64,000 nt of DNA from Paracoccus sediminicola (GTDB taxonomy: Bacteria > Pseudomonadota > Alphaproteobacteria > Rhodobacterales > Rhodobacteraceae). A program made the translations under genes and the position numbers. Numbering within the stretch: the stretch's first letter is position 1; every line of letters starts with the position of its first letter. Under the pieces are notes generated by a model. The model saw nothing but the letters and a program-made list of their open reading frames with translations. It had not been told where the DNA came from and did no database searches. Shown one piece after another: positions 17,495 to 26,830 of the stretch. Where the stretch lies: the NCBI RefSeq assembly GCF_027912835.1, contig NZ_CP115768.1, positions 2,207,501-2,271,500 on the forward strand, in the 5' to 3' direction.

Positions 17495-18571
17495 TTAATG
17501 CGGGAACGGCCACAGCCGCAGTTTTTCCTTCACAAGCTGCCAGAGCCGGGCCAGGCCATGCGGCTCGACAATCAGGAAGAAAATGATCAGCGCGCCCACG
17601 ATCATCAGCTCGATATGGGCGGCAAGGTCGGTCGGCCAGCCCAGCGTGCCGACGAGAATGTTCTTCAGCACAACCGGCATCAGCACCATGAAGGCAGCAC
17701 CCGCGAAGCTGCCGAAGATGGAACCCAGCCCCCCGATGATGACCATGAACAGCACCAGGAAGCTTTTATTGATGCCGAACGCCTCTCCCACCTCCGCCGC
17801 GCCAAGATAGACGGCGAATAGCAGTGCACCGGCGATGCCCACGAAGAACGAGCTGACCCCGAAGGCCGAAAGCTTCGCCGTCAGCGGATTCACCCCGATG
17901 ATCTCGGCGGCGATATCCATGTCACGGATCGCCATCCATTTCCGCCCGATCATGCCGCGGGTCAGGTTACGCGCCACCCATGCGGCGAGGAAGACGAACA
18001 GCAGGCAGACCAGATATTTCGCCGCCGGGCTCGCCGCCGGGCCGGTCACCGCCCAGCCCAGCACGCTGCGCTCGGGCGCAGTGATCTGGCCCGAAGCCGA
18101 ATAGTTATAGAACCACGGCACCTTGTTGAACAGCCAGACAAGGAAGAACTGCGCCGCCAGCGTCGCCACGGCGAGATAGAAGCCCTTGATCCGCAGGCTC
18201 GGCAGGCCGAATGCGATGCCGACCAAGGCCGTAATGCCGCCAGCCAGAAGAATATGAAGCAGGATGCTGACATCCGGGAAGGACGTCATCAGCTTATAGA
18301 CCGAATAGGCCCCCACGGCCATGAAGCCGCCCGTGCCGAGGCTCACTTGCCCGGCATAGCCGGTCAGGATATTTAGCCCGATCGCTGCAATCGCATAGAT
18401 CAGGAAGGGCAGCAGCACCGCGCTGGCCCAGTAATCGTTGATGACGAACGGCACCACCATCGCCGCGAGGCCGAGAATCACGTAATAGGAAAATCGGTCC
18501 AGCTTGATCGGGAAGGTCTGGCCATCATCCTGATAGCTCGTCTTGAAGTCGCCCGCCTCACGATAGAACAT
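17495..18571 (-). CDS. livM: Branched-chain type ABC transporter permease (LivM-like)
   Basis: A 358-residue inner-membrane protein with many hydrophobic helices and LivM signatures: AIAAIGLNILTGYAGQVSLG, GIAFGLPSLRIKGFYLAVATL, and GLGSIFGSFAGA near the C-terminus. It pairs with LivH. A GC-rich repeat separates it from livH, the only sizeable gap in this operon. Confidence 0.9.
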   Translation of the reverse strand: MFYREAGDFKTSYQDDGQTFPIKLDRFSYYVILGLAAMVVPFVINDYWASAVLLPFLIYAIAAIGLNILTGYAGQVSLGTGGFMAVGAYSVYKLMTSFPDVSILLHILLAGGITALVGIAFGLPSLRIKGFYLAVATLAAQFFLVWLFNKVPWFYNYSASGQITAPERSVLGWAVTGPAASPAAKYLVCLLFVFLAAWVARNLTRGMIGRKWMAIRDMDIAAEIIGVNPLTAKLSAFGVSSFFVGIAGALLFAVYLGAAEVGEAFGINKSFLVLFMVIIGGLGSIFGSFAGAAFMVLMPVVLKNILVGTLGWPTDLAAHIELMIVGALIIFFLIVEPHGLARLWQLVKEKLRLWPFPH

Positions 18572-18599
18572 GCCGGTCCTCCGGATTGCTGCCGCCGAA

Positions 18600-18685
18600 G
18601 CGGGGGTTTTCCACCCCCGGACCCCCGGAGGATATTTGCGTCAGGGTGAAAGCGGCGAGCGGGGTTCGCCCTGATCCCAATATCC
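18600..18685. repeat. GC-rich intergenic repeat, copy 4, with an inverted partner
   Basis: CGGGGGT (18601-18607) pairs with ACCCCCG (18613-18619), followed by GGAGGATATTTGCGTCAGGGTGAA read in parts. An inverted tail copy, TTCGCCCTGATCCCAATATCC in parts, lies at 18665-18685. It sits within the livH-livM gap on the strand opposite to transcription. Confidence 0.7.
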
Positions 18686-18712
18686 CCGCCGGAGGCATGG
18701 CAACCGTCATCG

Positions 18713-19696
18713 TCACACCCTCTCGATGATGCGCTCGCCGAACAGCCCCTGCGGGCGGAAGACGAGGAAGATCAGCGCCAGAACATAGGCGAACCAGTTC
18801 TCGGTCGCGCCACCGACCAGCGGGCCGACCCAGAATTCGAAGAGCTTCTCGCCCACCCCGATGATCAGCCCGCCGACAATCGCGCCGGGGATCGAGGTGA
18901 AGCCGCCCAGCATCAGCACCGGCAGCGCCTTCAGCGCGATGAGGCTCAGCGAGAACTGCACGCCGGACTTGGTGCCCCACATGATGCCGGCGACAAGCGC
19001 GACGAAACCGGCGATGGACCAGACCATGATCCAGATGAATTGCAGGCTTATACCGACCGACAGCGCTGCCTGGTGATCATCCGCCACGGCGCGCATTGCC
19101 CGGCCCTGCTTGGTATATTGCGAAAAGGCGACGAGGGCGGCGACCAGTAGTGCCGCGATGATCGTGGCCCATATATCCAGCCGGTCGATGAAGAACCCGT
19201 ATCCGAACCAATTGGCGGTCGTCTGCTCGATACTGTCGGAAATCCCCTGCGGCAGCCCGACATCCAGCGTCTTGATGTCGGCGCCCCACATCACGTCGCC
19301 CAGACCTTCGAGGAAATAGGCCAGCCCGATGGTCGCCATGAACAGGATGATGGGCTCCTGCCCGACAAGATGTTGCAGCACCAGCTTTTCGATCGCGATG
19401 GCGAGGATCACCATCACCCCGGCGGTCAGCAGGATCGCCATGACGGGTCCGACGGTCCAGCCGAAATTCTCCAGATGAGTGCCGAAGGCGGCGTTGATCA
19501 GGTGGCGGAAGGGCACCTGCCCTTCCATGATGCCGACCAGCGTCAGCGCCGCGAACAGCGCCAGCACGCCCTGCGCGTAGTTGAATACGCCCGACGCCTT
19601 GAAAATCAGCACAAAGCCGAGCGCGACCAGCGAATACATCACCCCGGTCATCAGACCGTTCAGGAGCACCTCGGCAGAGAAGATGAGCTGGTCCAT
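18713..19696 (-). CDS. livH: Branched-chain type ABC transporter permease (LivH-like)
   Basis: A 327-residue inner-membrane permease with LivH signatures: NGLMTGVMYSLVALGFVLIF at the start, FNYAQGVLALFAAL, and LGGFTSIPGAIVGGLIIGVGE near the C-terminus. The ATG follows a purine-rich AGGAGCC site. It forms the membrane channel with LivM. Confidence 0.9.
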   Translation of the reverse strand: MDQLIFSAEVLLNGLMTGVMYSLVALGFVLIFKASGVFNYAQGVLALFAALTLVGIMEGQVPFRHLINAAFGTHLENFGWTVGPVMAILLTAGVMVILAIAIEKLVLQHLVGQEPIILFMATIGLAYFLEGLGDVMWGADIKTLDVGLPQGISDSIEQTTANWFGYGFFIDRLDIWATIIAALLVAALVAFSQYTKQGRAMRAVADDHQAALSVGISLQFIWIMVWSIAGFVALVAGIMWGTKSGVQFSLSLIALKALPVLMLGGFTSIPGAIVGGLIIGVGEKLFEFWVGPLVGGATENWFAYVLALIFLVFRPQGLFGERIIERV

Positions 19697-19729
19697 CAGA
19701 AGGCTCCTGTCAGGTGGCTTCGGGAAATA

Positions 19730-20563
19730 TCAGTCATGGGAGACCCCCAGATAGGCGTCGATCACTTCCTGATTGTTGCGCACCTCATCCGGGGTGCCGT
19801 CGCCGATCTTGCGACCGTAATCCATGACCACGACCCTGTCGGAGAGATCCATCACCACGCCCATGTCATGCTCGATCAGCACAATGGTGGTGCCGAATTC
19901 ATCGTTCACGTCGAGAACGAAACGCGACATGTCCTCTTTTTCCTCGACATTCATGCCCGCCATCGGTTCGTCGAGCAGCAGGATCTGCGGCTCGGCGGCA
20001 AGCGCCCGGGCCAGTTCGACCCGCTTCTTCAGCCCATAGGGCAGACGTCCGACCGGCGTCTTGCGGATATTCTGGATCTCGAGAAAATCGATGATCCTTT
20101 CGACCTGCTCACGGTTTTCGATCTCTTCCCGCTCGGCCGGGCCCCACCACAGCGCCTGCGATAGGAAACCGCTTTTCGTCTTGTTCAGCCGGCCGGTCAT
20201 GATGTTGTCCAGCACCGTCATGCCGTCGAACAGCGCAATGTTCTGGAAGGTGCGGGCGATGCCCAGACGCGCCACCTCATAGGGTTTCATCGGTCCGCGC
20301 TTATAACCCTTAAACCAGACTTCGCCCTCTTGCGGGATGTAGAAGCCCGAGATCACGTTCAGCATCGAGGATTTCCCGGCGCCGTTCGGCCCGATGATCG
20401 CGCGGATCTCGCCGCCGCGCACGTCGAAGCTGATATCCTTGATCGCCTCGACCCCGCCGAAACGCAGCGTGATATTACGCAGATCCATCAGCACGCCGCC
20501 GATCTGGCGTCCATCCGCGGTGGTATAGCCCTGATCGGGAATATCGGTCTGCAACTGAGTCAT
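19730..20563 (-). CDS. livG: Branched-chain type ABC transporter, ATP-binding protein (LivG-like)
   Basis: The 277-residue ATPase carries Walker A GPNGAGKSS, LivG-type GIARTFQNIALFDGMTVLDN, the LPYGLKKRVELARAL signature and Walker B ILLLDEPMAGMN. Its start overlaps the stop of the acyl-CoA synthetase gene by 4 bp (ATGA), so transporter and synthetase are translationally coupled. Confidence 0.9.
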   Translation of the reverse strand: MTQLQTDIPDQGYTTADGRQIGGVLMDLRNITLRFGGVEAIKDISFDVRGGEIRAIIGPNGAGKSSMLNVISGFYIPQEGEVWFKGYKRGPMKPYEVARLGIARTFQNIALFDGMTVLDNIMTGRLNKTKSGFLSQALWWGPAEREEIENREQVERIIDFLEIQNIRKTPVGRLPYGLKKRVELARALAAEPQILLLDEPMAGMNVEEKEDMSRFVLDVNDEFGTTIVLIEHDMGVVMDLSDRVVVMDYGRKIGDGTPDEVRNNQEVIDAYLGVSHD

Positions 20564-22545
20564 TCCGCCGCCACTTTCTGCTGTGCCGTGCCGAAGGTCT
20601 GCACCTCTTCGATCTTCAGCGTCGCCTTGATCTTGCCCTTGCGACCGTCCTCATAGGTGACTTCGGTCTCGGTATAGACGCTGTCCGAGCCGTCATAGAG
20701 CGCGGTTACCAGCTCGGCGAATTTTTCGTTGATGACGGCGCGGCGGACCTTGCGGGTCCGGGTCATCTCGCCATCATCGGGGTCCAGCTCCTTGTGCAGC
20801 ACAAGGAAGCGATGGATCTGGCAGCCGGCCAGCATCTCATCCTCGGCGACCGAGGCGTTCACCGCCTCTACATGCTCCTTGATGGTGGCATAGACCTGCG
20901 GATGACCGGCCAGTTCCTGATAGGAGGCATAGGCGATATTGTTCCGCTCGGCCCAGTTGCCGACCGCGTTCAGATCGATATTGATCATCGCGGTGCATTC
21001 CTCGCGGCCATTGCCGATCACCACGGCTTCGAGGATGTTCGGATAGAATTTCAGCTTGTTCTCGACGTATTTGGGCGCGAACATGCTGCCATCGGCCATT
21101 TTTCCGACATCCTTGGCGCGGTCGATGATGCGCAGATGCCCGCTGGCGTCCTCGATGAAACCGGCGTCGCCGGTGGCCACCCAGCCCTGCGCATCCTTCG
21201 TCGACGCGGTGCTTTCTGCGTTCTGGTAATATTCCACGAAGGTGCCGGGGCTGCGATAATAGACCTCGCCACTCTCGGCAATCTTCACCTCAACCCCTGG
21301 CGAGGGCACCCCGACCGTGTCGGAACGCACCTCGCCGTCGGGCTGCTGGGTGATGAACACAGACGCTTCGGTCTGGCCATAGAGCTGTTTGAGATTGATC
21401 CCGAGCGAGCGGTAGAAATCGAAGATTTCCGGGCCGATGGCTTCGCCGGCGGTATAGCCGACGCGGATACGGCTATAGCCCAGCGTATTCTTCAGCGGGC
21501 CATAGACGAGGATGTTGCCAAGCCCGTATGCCACCCGGTCGCCAAAGCCCACGGATTTGCCGTCCAGCAGCTTCGGACCGACGCGGTTGGCGACCTTCAT
21601 GTAACGGTGGAACAGCCATTTCTTGATCCGCCCCGCATCTTCCATGCGGATCATTACGTTGGTCAGCTGCCCCTCGAAAACCCGCGGCGGCGCGAAGAAA
21701 TAGGTCGGCCCGATCTCGCGCAGATCGGTCATCATGGTGGCGGCGCTTTCCGGGCAATTCACGGTGAAGCCCGTCCACATCGCCTGCCCCATCGAAAAGA
21801 TGAAATCGCCCACCCAGGCCATCGGCAGATAGGCCAGAACCTCGTCGCGATGGTTCAGCCCGTCGAATTCCGAGGTGTTCTTCGCGGTCTCGATGATATT
21901 GCGGTTGGACAGGACGACGCCCTTGGGCTTGCCGGTTGTGCCCGAGGTATACAGCATCACGCAGGTGCTGTCGTAATCCAGCCCCGCAATCAGCCGGTCG
22001 AGTTCCGCGCCCAGCCGGGTCGCGGCGGCCCGCCCCTCATCCTGCACGTCGGACAGCGCGTTCATCTGGCTGTGGTCGTATTTCCGCATGCCACGCTTGT
22101 CGGTATAGATGATCTGTTCGACATTACGTGGCGCGTCGGGCATGCCCTGCACCTCCAGCACCTTGTCGACCTGTTCCTGATCGCCGCAAACGACGAAACG
22201 CGCGCCGCAATGGCCCAGCACATAGGCCATCTCTTCGGCGACCGCATCCTGATACAGAGGCACAGGGATCGCACCGCACATTTGCGCGGCGATCATCGAC
22301 CAGTAATGCGCCGGCCGGTTGCGCCCGATCACCGCGACATGGTCGCCCGGCTTCAGCCCCAGAACGAGCATCCCCAGCGCCAAGGCGCGGATTTCCTCGG
22401 CGGCCTCGTGCCAGGTCCAGCTCTGCCAGATGCCGAATTCCTTTTCCCGGTAGGCGGGACGGTTGGCCAGCGTCTTGGCGTTCCGCGCCAGCAAGGCGGG
22501 TATGGATTGCAGACCCGCATCGGCGGGCGCGGCAAGTGTCGCCAT
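20560..22545 (-). CDS. Long-chain acyl-CoA synthetase (AMP-forming, FAA1/FadD15-like)
   Basis: The 661-residue adenylate-forming enzyme has the canonical phosphate loop YTSGTTGKPKG (about residues 199-209), LKQLYGQTEAS and a GDAGFIEDASGHLRIIDRAKD region (A7-A8). It activates a carboxylic acid to its CoA thioester with ATP. As first gene of a seven-gene minus-strand unit with a Liv-type transporter, its substrate is probably what the transporter brings in. The class is usually annotated as acting on long-chain fatty acids, but the transporter context also allows aromatic or branched acids. Its promoter region carries phased repeats. Confidence 0.9.
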   Translation of the reverse strand: MATLAAPADAGLQSIPALLARNAKTLANRPAYREKEFGIWQSWTWHEAAEEIRALALGMLVLGLKPGDHVAVIGRNRPAHYWSMIAAQMCGAIPVPLYQDAVAEEMAYVLGHCGARFVVCGDQEQVDKVLEVQGMPDAPRNVEQIIYTDKRGMRKYDHSQMNALSDVQDEGRAAATRLGAELDRLIAGLDYDSTCVMLYTSGTTGKPKGVVLSNRNIIETAKNTSEFDGLNHRDEVLAYLPMAWVGDFIFSMGQAMWTGFTVNCPESAATMMTDLREIGPTYFFAPPRVFEGQLTNVMIRMEDAGRIKKWLFHRYMKVANRVGPKLLDGKSVGFGDRVAYGLGNILVYGPLKNTLGYSRIRVGYTAGEAIGPEIFDFYRSLGINLKQLYGQTEASVFITQQPDGEVRSDTVGVPSPGVEVKIAESGEVYYRSPGTFVEYYQNAESTASTKDAQGWVATGDAGFIEDASGHLRIIDRAKDVGKMADGSMFAPKYVENKLKFYPNILEAVVIGNGREECTAMINIDLNAVGNWAERNNIAYASYQELAGHPQVYATIKEHVEAVNASVAEDEMLAGCQIHRFLVLHKELDPDDGEMTRTRKVRRAVINEKFAELVTALYDGSDSVYTETEVTYEDGRKGKIKATLKIEEVQTFGTAQQKVAAE

Positions 22546-22631
22546 GTCTCCTCCCTGTCCGGCCAGATTGGCTGATTGGCCGGTTGATCGCCGCCGCGGC
22601 TCCTCCGCCCCGTTGGCAATACGGAGAAACT

Positions 22632-22680
22632 CTACGGCAACTCTTACCGGAGTTTTACCCGATCCTAACGAATTCTAACG
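22632..22680. promoter_or_regulatory. Five phased short repeats in the divergent fadD-like / histidine kinase promoter
   Basis: Between the divergent starts (22545 and 22731) five related pentamer-to-heptamer sites recur about every 10-11 bp: CTACGG (22632), TTACCG (22644), TTACCC (22655), CTAACG (22665), CTAACG (22675); a further CTAACG is at 22707. OmpR-family regulators bind direct repeats with one-turn spacing, and the response regulator encoded at 24601 belongs to that family. Binding is inferred. Confidence 0.45.
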
Positions 22681-22730
22681 CGCTTCCCGGTGACGGTCGG
22701 AACATGCTAACGACCCGGAGGGAGGACGAA

Positions 22731-24608
22731 ATGATTGTCGAGAATTCACGCGCCGAGCTGATGCAATCGGGGCTGAACCTGATCGGTCAGGCGCTGTCGA
22801 TTTTCGATTCGGATCTGCGCCTTGCGGTGGCCAACCGGCAATATCAGGCGATGTTCGACTTTCCCGACGCGCTCACCCGTCCGGGCACGTTCTTCGAGGA
22901 TACGGTGCGCTTTCTCGCCCTGCGCGGCGAATACGGCCCGGACGAAGACCCTGACGAGGCCGTGCGGCTGCGCGTCGACCAGGCCCGCACCTTCCAGCCG
23001 CATTATCTCGAGCGCCTGCGGCCGAACGGGCGCTGGATCTCGGTCGAGGGGGCGCCGCTCAGCCAGGGGGGCTGGGTCGCGGTGTATACCGACATCACCG
23101 AGGCCAAGCAGCAGGAAACGCTGTTGCGCGCCCGATCGGAGGAATTGTCGGGGCAGGTGCTGGAGAATGCCGAACGTCTCGCCGCCGCGAACCGCGAACT
23201 CGCTTCCACCATCACCGCGCTTCAGGAAGCCACGCGCGTCGTAACCGAGACACAGGCGCGCACCCGGCAGGTGACCGAGATGATCCCGGCCCATATCGCC
23301 CATATCGACCGGGATCAGCGCTATGTCTTCTCGAACCGGCAATTGCCACAGGTTTTTCCCGGCACGCGGACCGATATTCTCGGCATGACCGTCGCTGAGT
23401 TGCTGGGACCGCGCACCTATGCCGAAGTGGAACCCCATATGGAGCGCGCACTTGCCGGGCGGCATCAGGTCTTTGAAATCACCCATGCCGAATCGGGGCG
23501 CCGTATCCGCATCGCCCTGACCCCGGACCGGAGCGGCAATGGTGTCTATATCCTCTCCACCGATGTGACCGCCGAGGTCGAGGTGCGTGAGGCGCTGACC
23601 CATGCCTCGCGGCGCGAGCTCGCCGCCAAAATCACCTCCGGCCTGGCCCATGATTTCGGCAATCTGCTGACCGTGATCCTCGGGCTTCAGGACCGGCTGG
23701 CCCGCGGCGCGCTACCCGAGGCCGCGAAGGCCGATGTGCAGGCCACGCTGGCCGCGACAAGGCGCGGGGTGCAGTTGCTGGAACGGATCGGCCAGATCGC
23801 TGCTCCGCGCGGCACCGCACGCGAGCCGGTCAGGCTCGCGGCCCTGCTGCGCGATCTCTGCGCACTTGCCCGACCCACGCTGGGCGACAGTGTCACGCTG
23901 CATCTCGAATCCGACCTGCCCGACGAACCGCTGCTGCTCGATCCAGGCCATCTTCAGGATTCGCTGCTCAACCTGATCCTCAACGCCCGCGACGCGCTCG
24001 GCCCGCCGGGCGGCGACATCACGCTGAGCGCGCGCGCCGCGCCGCCCTGGCTGGAACTCGAACTTACCGATACCGGGCCCGGCTTCACCGCCGAGGCGCT
24101 GGCGCGGGCGACCGAGCCGTTCTTTTCGACCAAGCCGGGCCAAGGCTCGGGCCTCGGTCTGGCGATGGTCTTCGATCAGGCCAAGCTCGCCGGGGGCACG
24201 CTCCATGTCGGCAATCGCAGCGACCGTCCCGGCGCGAAGGTCCGGCTGCGCCTGCCGCTGCGCCCGGTCCGCCCGCAGATGATCCTGCTCGTCGAGGATG
24301 ACGACAGCCTGCGCGAGATGCTGCGCGAAATGCTGATCCGGTTGGGGCATTCGGTCATCGAATCCGCCTCGCTGGCCGAGGCGCGGGGCCTCACCGACCT
24401 GCCCGGCCTGACGGTGATCCTGTCGGATCTGCAACTGGGCGACGGGCTGGGATCGGATCTCGCCAGCGCAGACGGCCCGCCGCTGATCCTGATGACCGCG
24501 CTGCCGCAGGGGGACGGGCTGCGTGACGCGGCGCCCTGCCCTGTCCTGTCGAAACCCTTCGACGCGGCGACCTTGACCGAAACGCTTCAGCAGGTGATCC
24601 ATGACTGA
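22731..24608 (+). CDS. PAS-domain hybrid histidine kinase with C-terminal receiver
   Basis: The 625-residue product has no membrane segment. Order: PAS-like domain (about 10-115), coiled-coil linker (about 118-165), second PAS (about 170-285), dimerisation domain with phospho-acceptor His307 in LAHDFGN, ATPase domain with NLILNARDA and GQGSGLGLAM, and a receiver with Asp566 (LSDLQLG) and Lys608 (LSKPF). It is a cytoplasmic sensor. ATG 22731 follows GGAGGGAGG; upstream sequence in frame is promoter DNA. The response regulator gene overlaps its end by 8 bp. Being divergent from the transporter/ligase operon, it probably controls it. Confidence 0.9.
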   Translation: MIVENSRAELMQSGLNLIGQALSIFDSDLRLAVANRQYQAMFDFPDALTRPGTFFEDTVRFLALRGEYGPDEDPDEAVRLRVDQARTFQPHYLERLRPNGRWISVEGAPLSQGGWVAVYTDITEAKQQETLLRARSEELSGQVLENAERLAAANRELASTITALQEATRVVTETQARTRQVTEMIPAHIAHIDRDQRYVFSNRQLPQVFPGTRTDILGMTVAELLGPRTYAEVEPHMERALAGRHQVFEITHAESGRRIRIALTPDRSGNGVYILSTDVTAEVEVREALTHASRRELAAKITSGLAHDFGNLLTVILGLQDRLARGALPEAAKADVQATLAATRRGVQLLERIGQIAAPRGTAREPVRLAALLRDLCALARPTLGDSVTLHLESDLPDEPLLLDPGHLQDSLLNLILNARDALGPPGGDITLSARAAPPWLELELTDTGPGFTAEALARATEPFFSTKPGQGSGLGLAMVFDQAKLAGGTLHVGNRSDRPGAKVRLRLPLRPVRPQMILLVEDDDSLREMLREMLIRLGHSVIESASLAEARGLTDLPGLTVILSDLQLGDGLGSDLASADGPPLILMTALPQGDGLRDAAPCPVLSKPFDAATLTETLQQVIHD

Positions 24609-25311
24609 GCCGCCGCTCATCGCCATTCTCGAAGATGAACCCGAGATCCGCCGCGTGATGTCCGACACGCTCGAAGCCGCCGGGTTTCGCACCATGGGAT
24701 TTGCCCGCGCCACCGAGTTCGAGGCCGCGCTGCGCCGCATCACCCCCGATGCCTGCCTGGTCGATCTCGGCCTGCCGGATCGCGACGGGCTGGCCCTCGT
24801 GCACCGGCTGGCGACCGAATCCGGCGCGGCAATCATCATCGTCTCGGGCCGCGCACAGGTGCAGGACCGTATTACCGGGCTCGAACTTGGCGCGGATGAT
24901 TATATCATCAAACCCTTCGAACCGGCCGAACTCGTCGCCCGGCTGCGCGCCCGGCTGCGCCGCCCCAATGCGCAGCCATCGCCGGGCCAGCGCAGCCTCG
25001 CCCGCTTCGCCGGCTGGCGGGCGGATTTCGACCGCTATGTGCTGGTCTCGCCCGAGGATCACGAAACCCCGATCAGCCATGCCGAGGCCGAGATGCTGCG
25101 CATGTTTCTGGACAATCCAAGGCGTCTGATCTCACGCGGGCAGATGCTGGAGACACTCGGCGGCGCGGGCGGCGAAAGCTTCGACAGGGCGATGGATGTG
25201 CGCATCTCGCGGCTGCGCAGCAAGCTGGGTGAGGATCCGAGGAATCCCCAGCTCATCAAGACGATTTACGGCGCGGGGTATATCTTCCTCGCCGAGGTCG
25301 GCTGGGGCTGA
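24601..25311 (+). CDS. OmpR/PhoB-family response regulator
   Basis: The 236-residue product has a receiver domain with acidic pocket EDE (11-13), phospho-acceptor Asp55 in CLVDLGLPD and Lys104 in DDYIIKPFEP, then a winged-helix output domain with RQ-type RLISRGQML, DVRISRLRSKLGED and LIKTIYGAGYIF. It is the likely partner of the overlapping hybrid kinase and the candidate ligand for the phased repeats at 22632-22680. Confidence 0.92.
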   Translation: MTEPPLIAILEDEPEIRRVMSDTLEAAGFRTMGFARATEFEAALRRITPDACLVDLGLPDRDGLALVHRLATESGAAIIIVSGRAQVQDRITGLELGADDYIIKPFEPAELVARLRARLRRPNAQPSPGQRSLARFAGWRADFDRYVLVSPEDHETPISHAEAEMLRMFLDNPRRLISRGQMLETLGGAGGESFDRAMDVRISRLRSKLGEDPRNPQLIKTIYGAGYIFLAEVGWG

Positions 25312-25322
25312 TCCCGGCAACG

Positions 25323-25352
25323 AAAAGACCCGCCCCGGCAATGCGGCGCGGG
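25323..25352 (-). terminator. Probable terminator for the aldehyde dehydrogenase gene
   Basis: Read on the minus strand, CCCGC..GCGGG arms with an imperfect inner stem are followed by TCTTTT. It lies 27 bp past the aldehyde dehydrogenase stop, between convergent genes. Confidence 0.45.
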
Positions 25353-25378
25353 CCATGTCGTCACAGCGGGTCAGGGGC

Positions 25379-26830
25379 TCAGGCTTCGGGATCCCAGCCG
25401 CTGATCGCCTTGGAATCCATGAATTCCTCGATCCCCCAGATGCCGCCTTCTCGGGCGCGCCCCGAACGGCCGACACCGCCGAAGAACGCGCCGGGACCGC
25501 GGCTCTCGCCATTCATCTCGACCATGCCAGAGCGCAGCTTGCGCGCCATGCGGTTGCGCTTGGCGCCGTCCTGCGTCTGGACATAGTTGGTCAGCCCGTA
25601 TTCGGTGTCATTGGCGATGCGGACGGCGTCTTCCTCGTTCTCGAAGGGAATGATCGACAGAACCGGGCCAAAGATCTCCTGCTGGGCGATGGTCATGTCG
25701 TTGGTCACATCGGCAAAGACGGTGGGCCGCACGAAATAGCCGCGATTGACGCCCTCGGGCAGGCCCGGACCGCCCGCGACCAGCCGCGCGCCTTCCTCGA
25801 TCCCCTTCTCGATCAGCCCCTGGATCTGGTCCCACTGTTTCTTCGACACCACCGGCCCGATATGACGGCCGCTGTCGTGACCGCTGGCGACCCTAGTCTT
25901 TTCGGCCACCTCTTTCGCGGTCTCTACCGCCTGATCATAGATCTCGCGCTGCACCAGCATCCGCGTCGGCGCGTTGCAGCTTTGGCCTGAGTTGTTGAAG
26001 CAATGCCGCGCCCCGCGCACCACCGCCTTGTCGTCGGCATCGGCAAAGATCACGTTGGCACCCTTGCCGCCCAGTTCCAGAGCGACCTTCTTCATGCTGT
26101 CGGCGGCGGCTTTGGTGATCGCGATCCCGGCGCGCGTCGAGCCGGTGAAGCTGATCATGTCCACATCCGGATGCACCGAAAGCTGGCTGCCCACGCCCTC
26201 GCCATCGCCGTTGACCATGTTGAACACACCCGCCGGCACCCCGGCTTCGTCCATGATTTCGGTGAACAGCATCGAAGAGAGCGGCGCGATCTCGGACGGT
26301 TTCAGCACTATCGTATTCCCCGCCAGAAGCGCCGGGATCACCTTCAGCGTGACCTGGTTCATCGGCCAGTTCCACGGCGTGATCAGCCCGACCACGCCCA
26401 CCGGCTCCCACGAGATCATCGTGGTCGGCGCATGCGGTCCCAGAGGCCGCACGAACTCGAAATCCCTGAACGCGCGGATGAAGTTCTTGGTGTGGCCGAC
26501 ACCCGCCATCACCTGCGATTCCGCCGACATATCCGCCGGTGCGCCCATCTCGTGGGTGATTGCCCAGGCCATATCGTCAGCGCGCTTCTGATAAACGTCC
26601 AGGATTTTTTCTGCATAGCCGAGCCGATCCTCGGGGCTGGTTGCGGACCAGTCCGGGAAAGCGCGCTTGGCCGCGGCCACCGCCGCATCCGTATCCGCCT
26701 GCCCGCCAAGCGAGATCACCGCCACCGGTTCCTCGGTCGAAGGGTCGATCACCTCCAGATCATTCGCCGCCTTGGGGTCCACCCATTTGCCGTCGATATA
26801 GAATTGCCGCTTGTCGAGAATATCGCTCAT
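25379..26830 (-). CDS. Aldehyde dehydrogenase (NAD(P)-dependent)
   Basis: The 483-residue product has the ALDH fold landmarks: WNWPMNQ near the cofactor site, FTGSTRAG, catalytic Glu252 in ALELGGKGAN and nucleophile Cys285 in SGQSCNAPTR, and EIFGPVLS. It oxidises an aldehyde to the acid; substrate unknown. I chose ATG 26830 (MSDILDKRQFYIDGKW) because GGAGGA precedes it and upstream residues in frame are non-conserved. It diverges from the peroxiredoxin gene. Confidence 0.9.
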   Translation of the reverse strand: MSDILDKRQFYIDGKWVDPKAANDLEVIDPSTEEPVAVISLGGQADTDAAVAAAKRAFPDWSATSPEDRLGYAEKILDVYQKRADDMAWAITHEMGAPADMSAESQVMAGVGHTKNFIRAFRDFEFVRPLGPHAPTTMISWEPVGVVGLITPWNWPMNQVTLKVIPALLAGNTIVLKPSEIAPLSSMLFTEIMDEAGVPAGVFNMVNGDGEGVGSQLSVHPDVDMISFTGSTRAGIAITKAAADSMKKVALELGGKGANVIFADADDKAVVRGARHCFNNSGQSCNAPTRMLVQREIYDQAVETAKEVAEKTRVASGHDSGRHIGPVVSKKQWDQIQGLIEKGIEEGARLVAGGPGLPEGVNRGYFVRPTVFADVTNDMTIAQQEIFGPVLSIIPFENEEDAVRIANDTEYGLTNYVQTQDGAKRNRMARKLRSGMVEMNGESRGPGAFFGGVGRSGRAREGGIWGIEEFMDSKAISGWDPEA

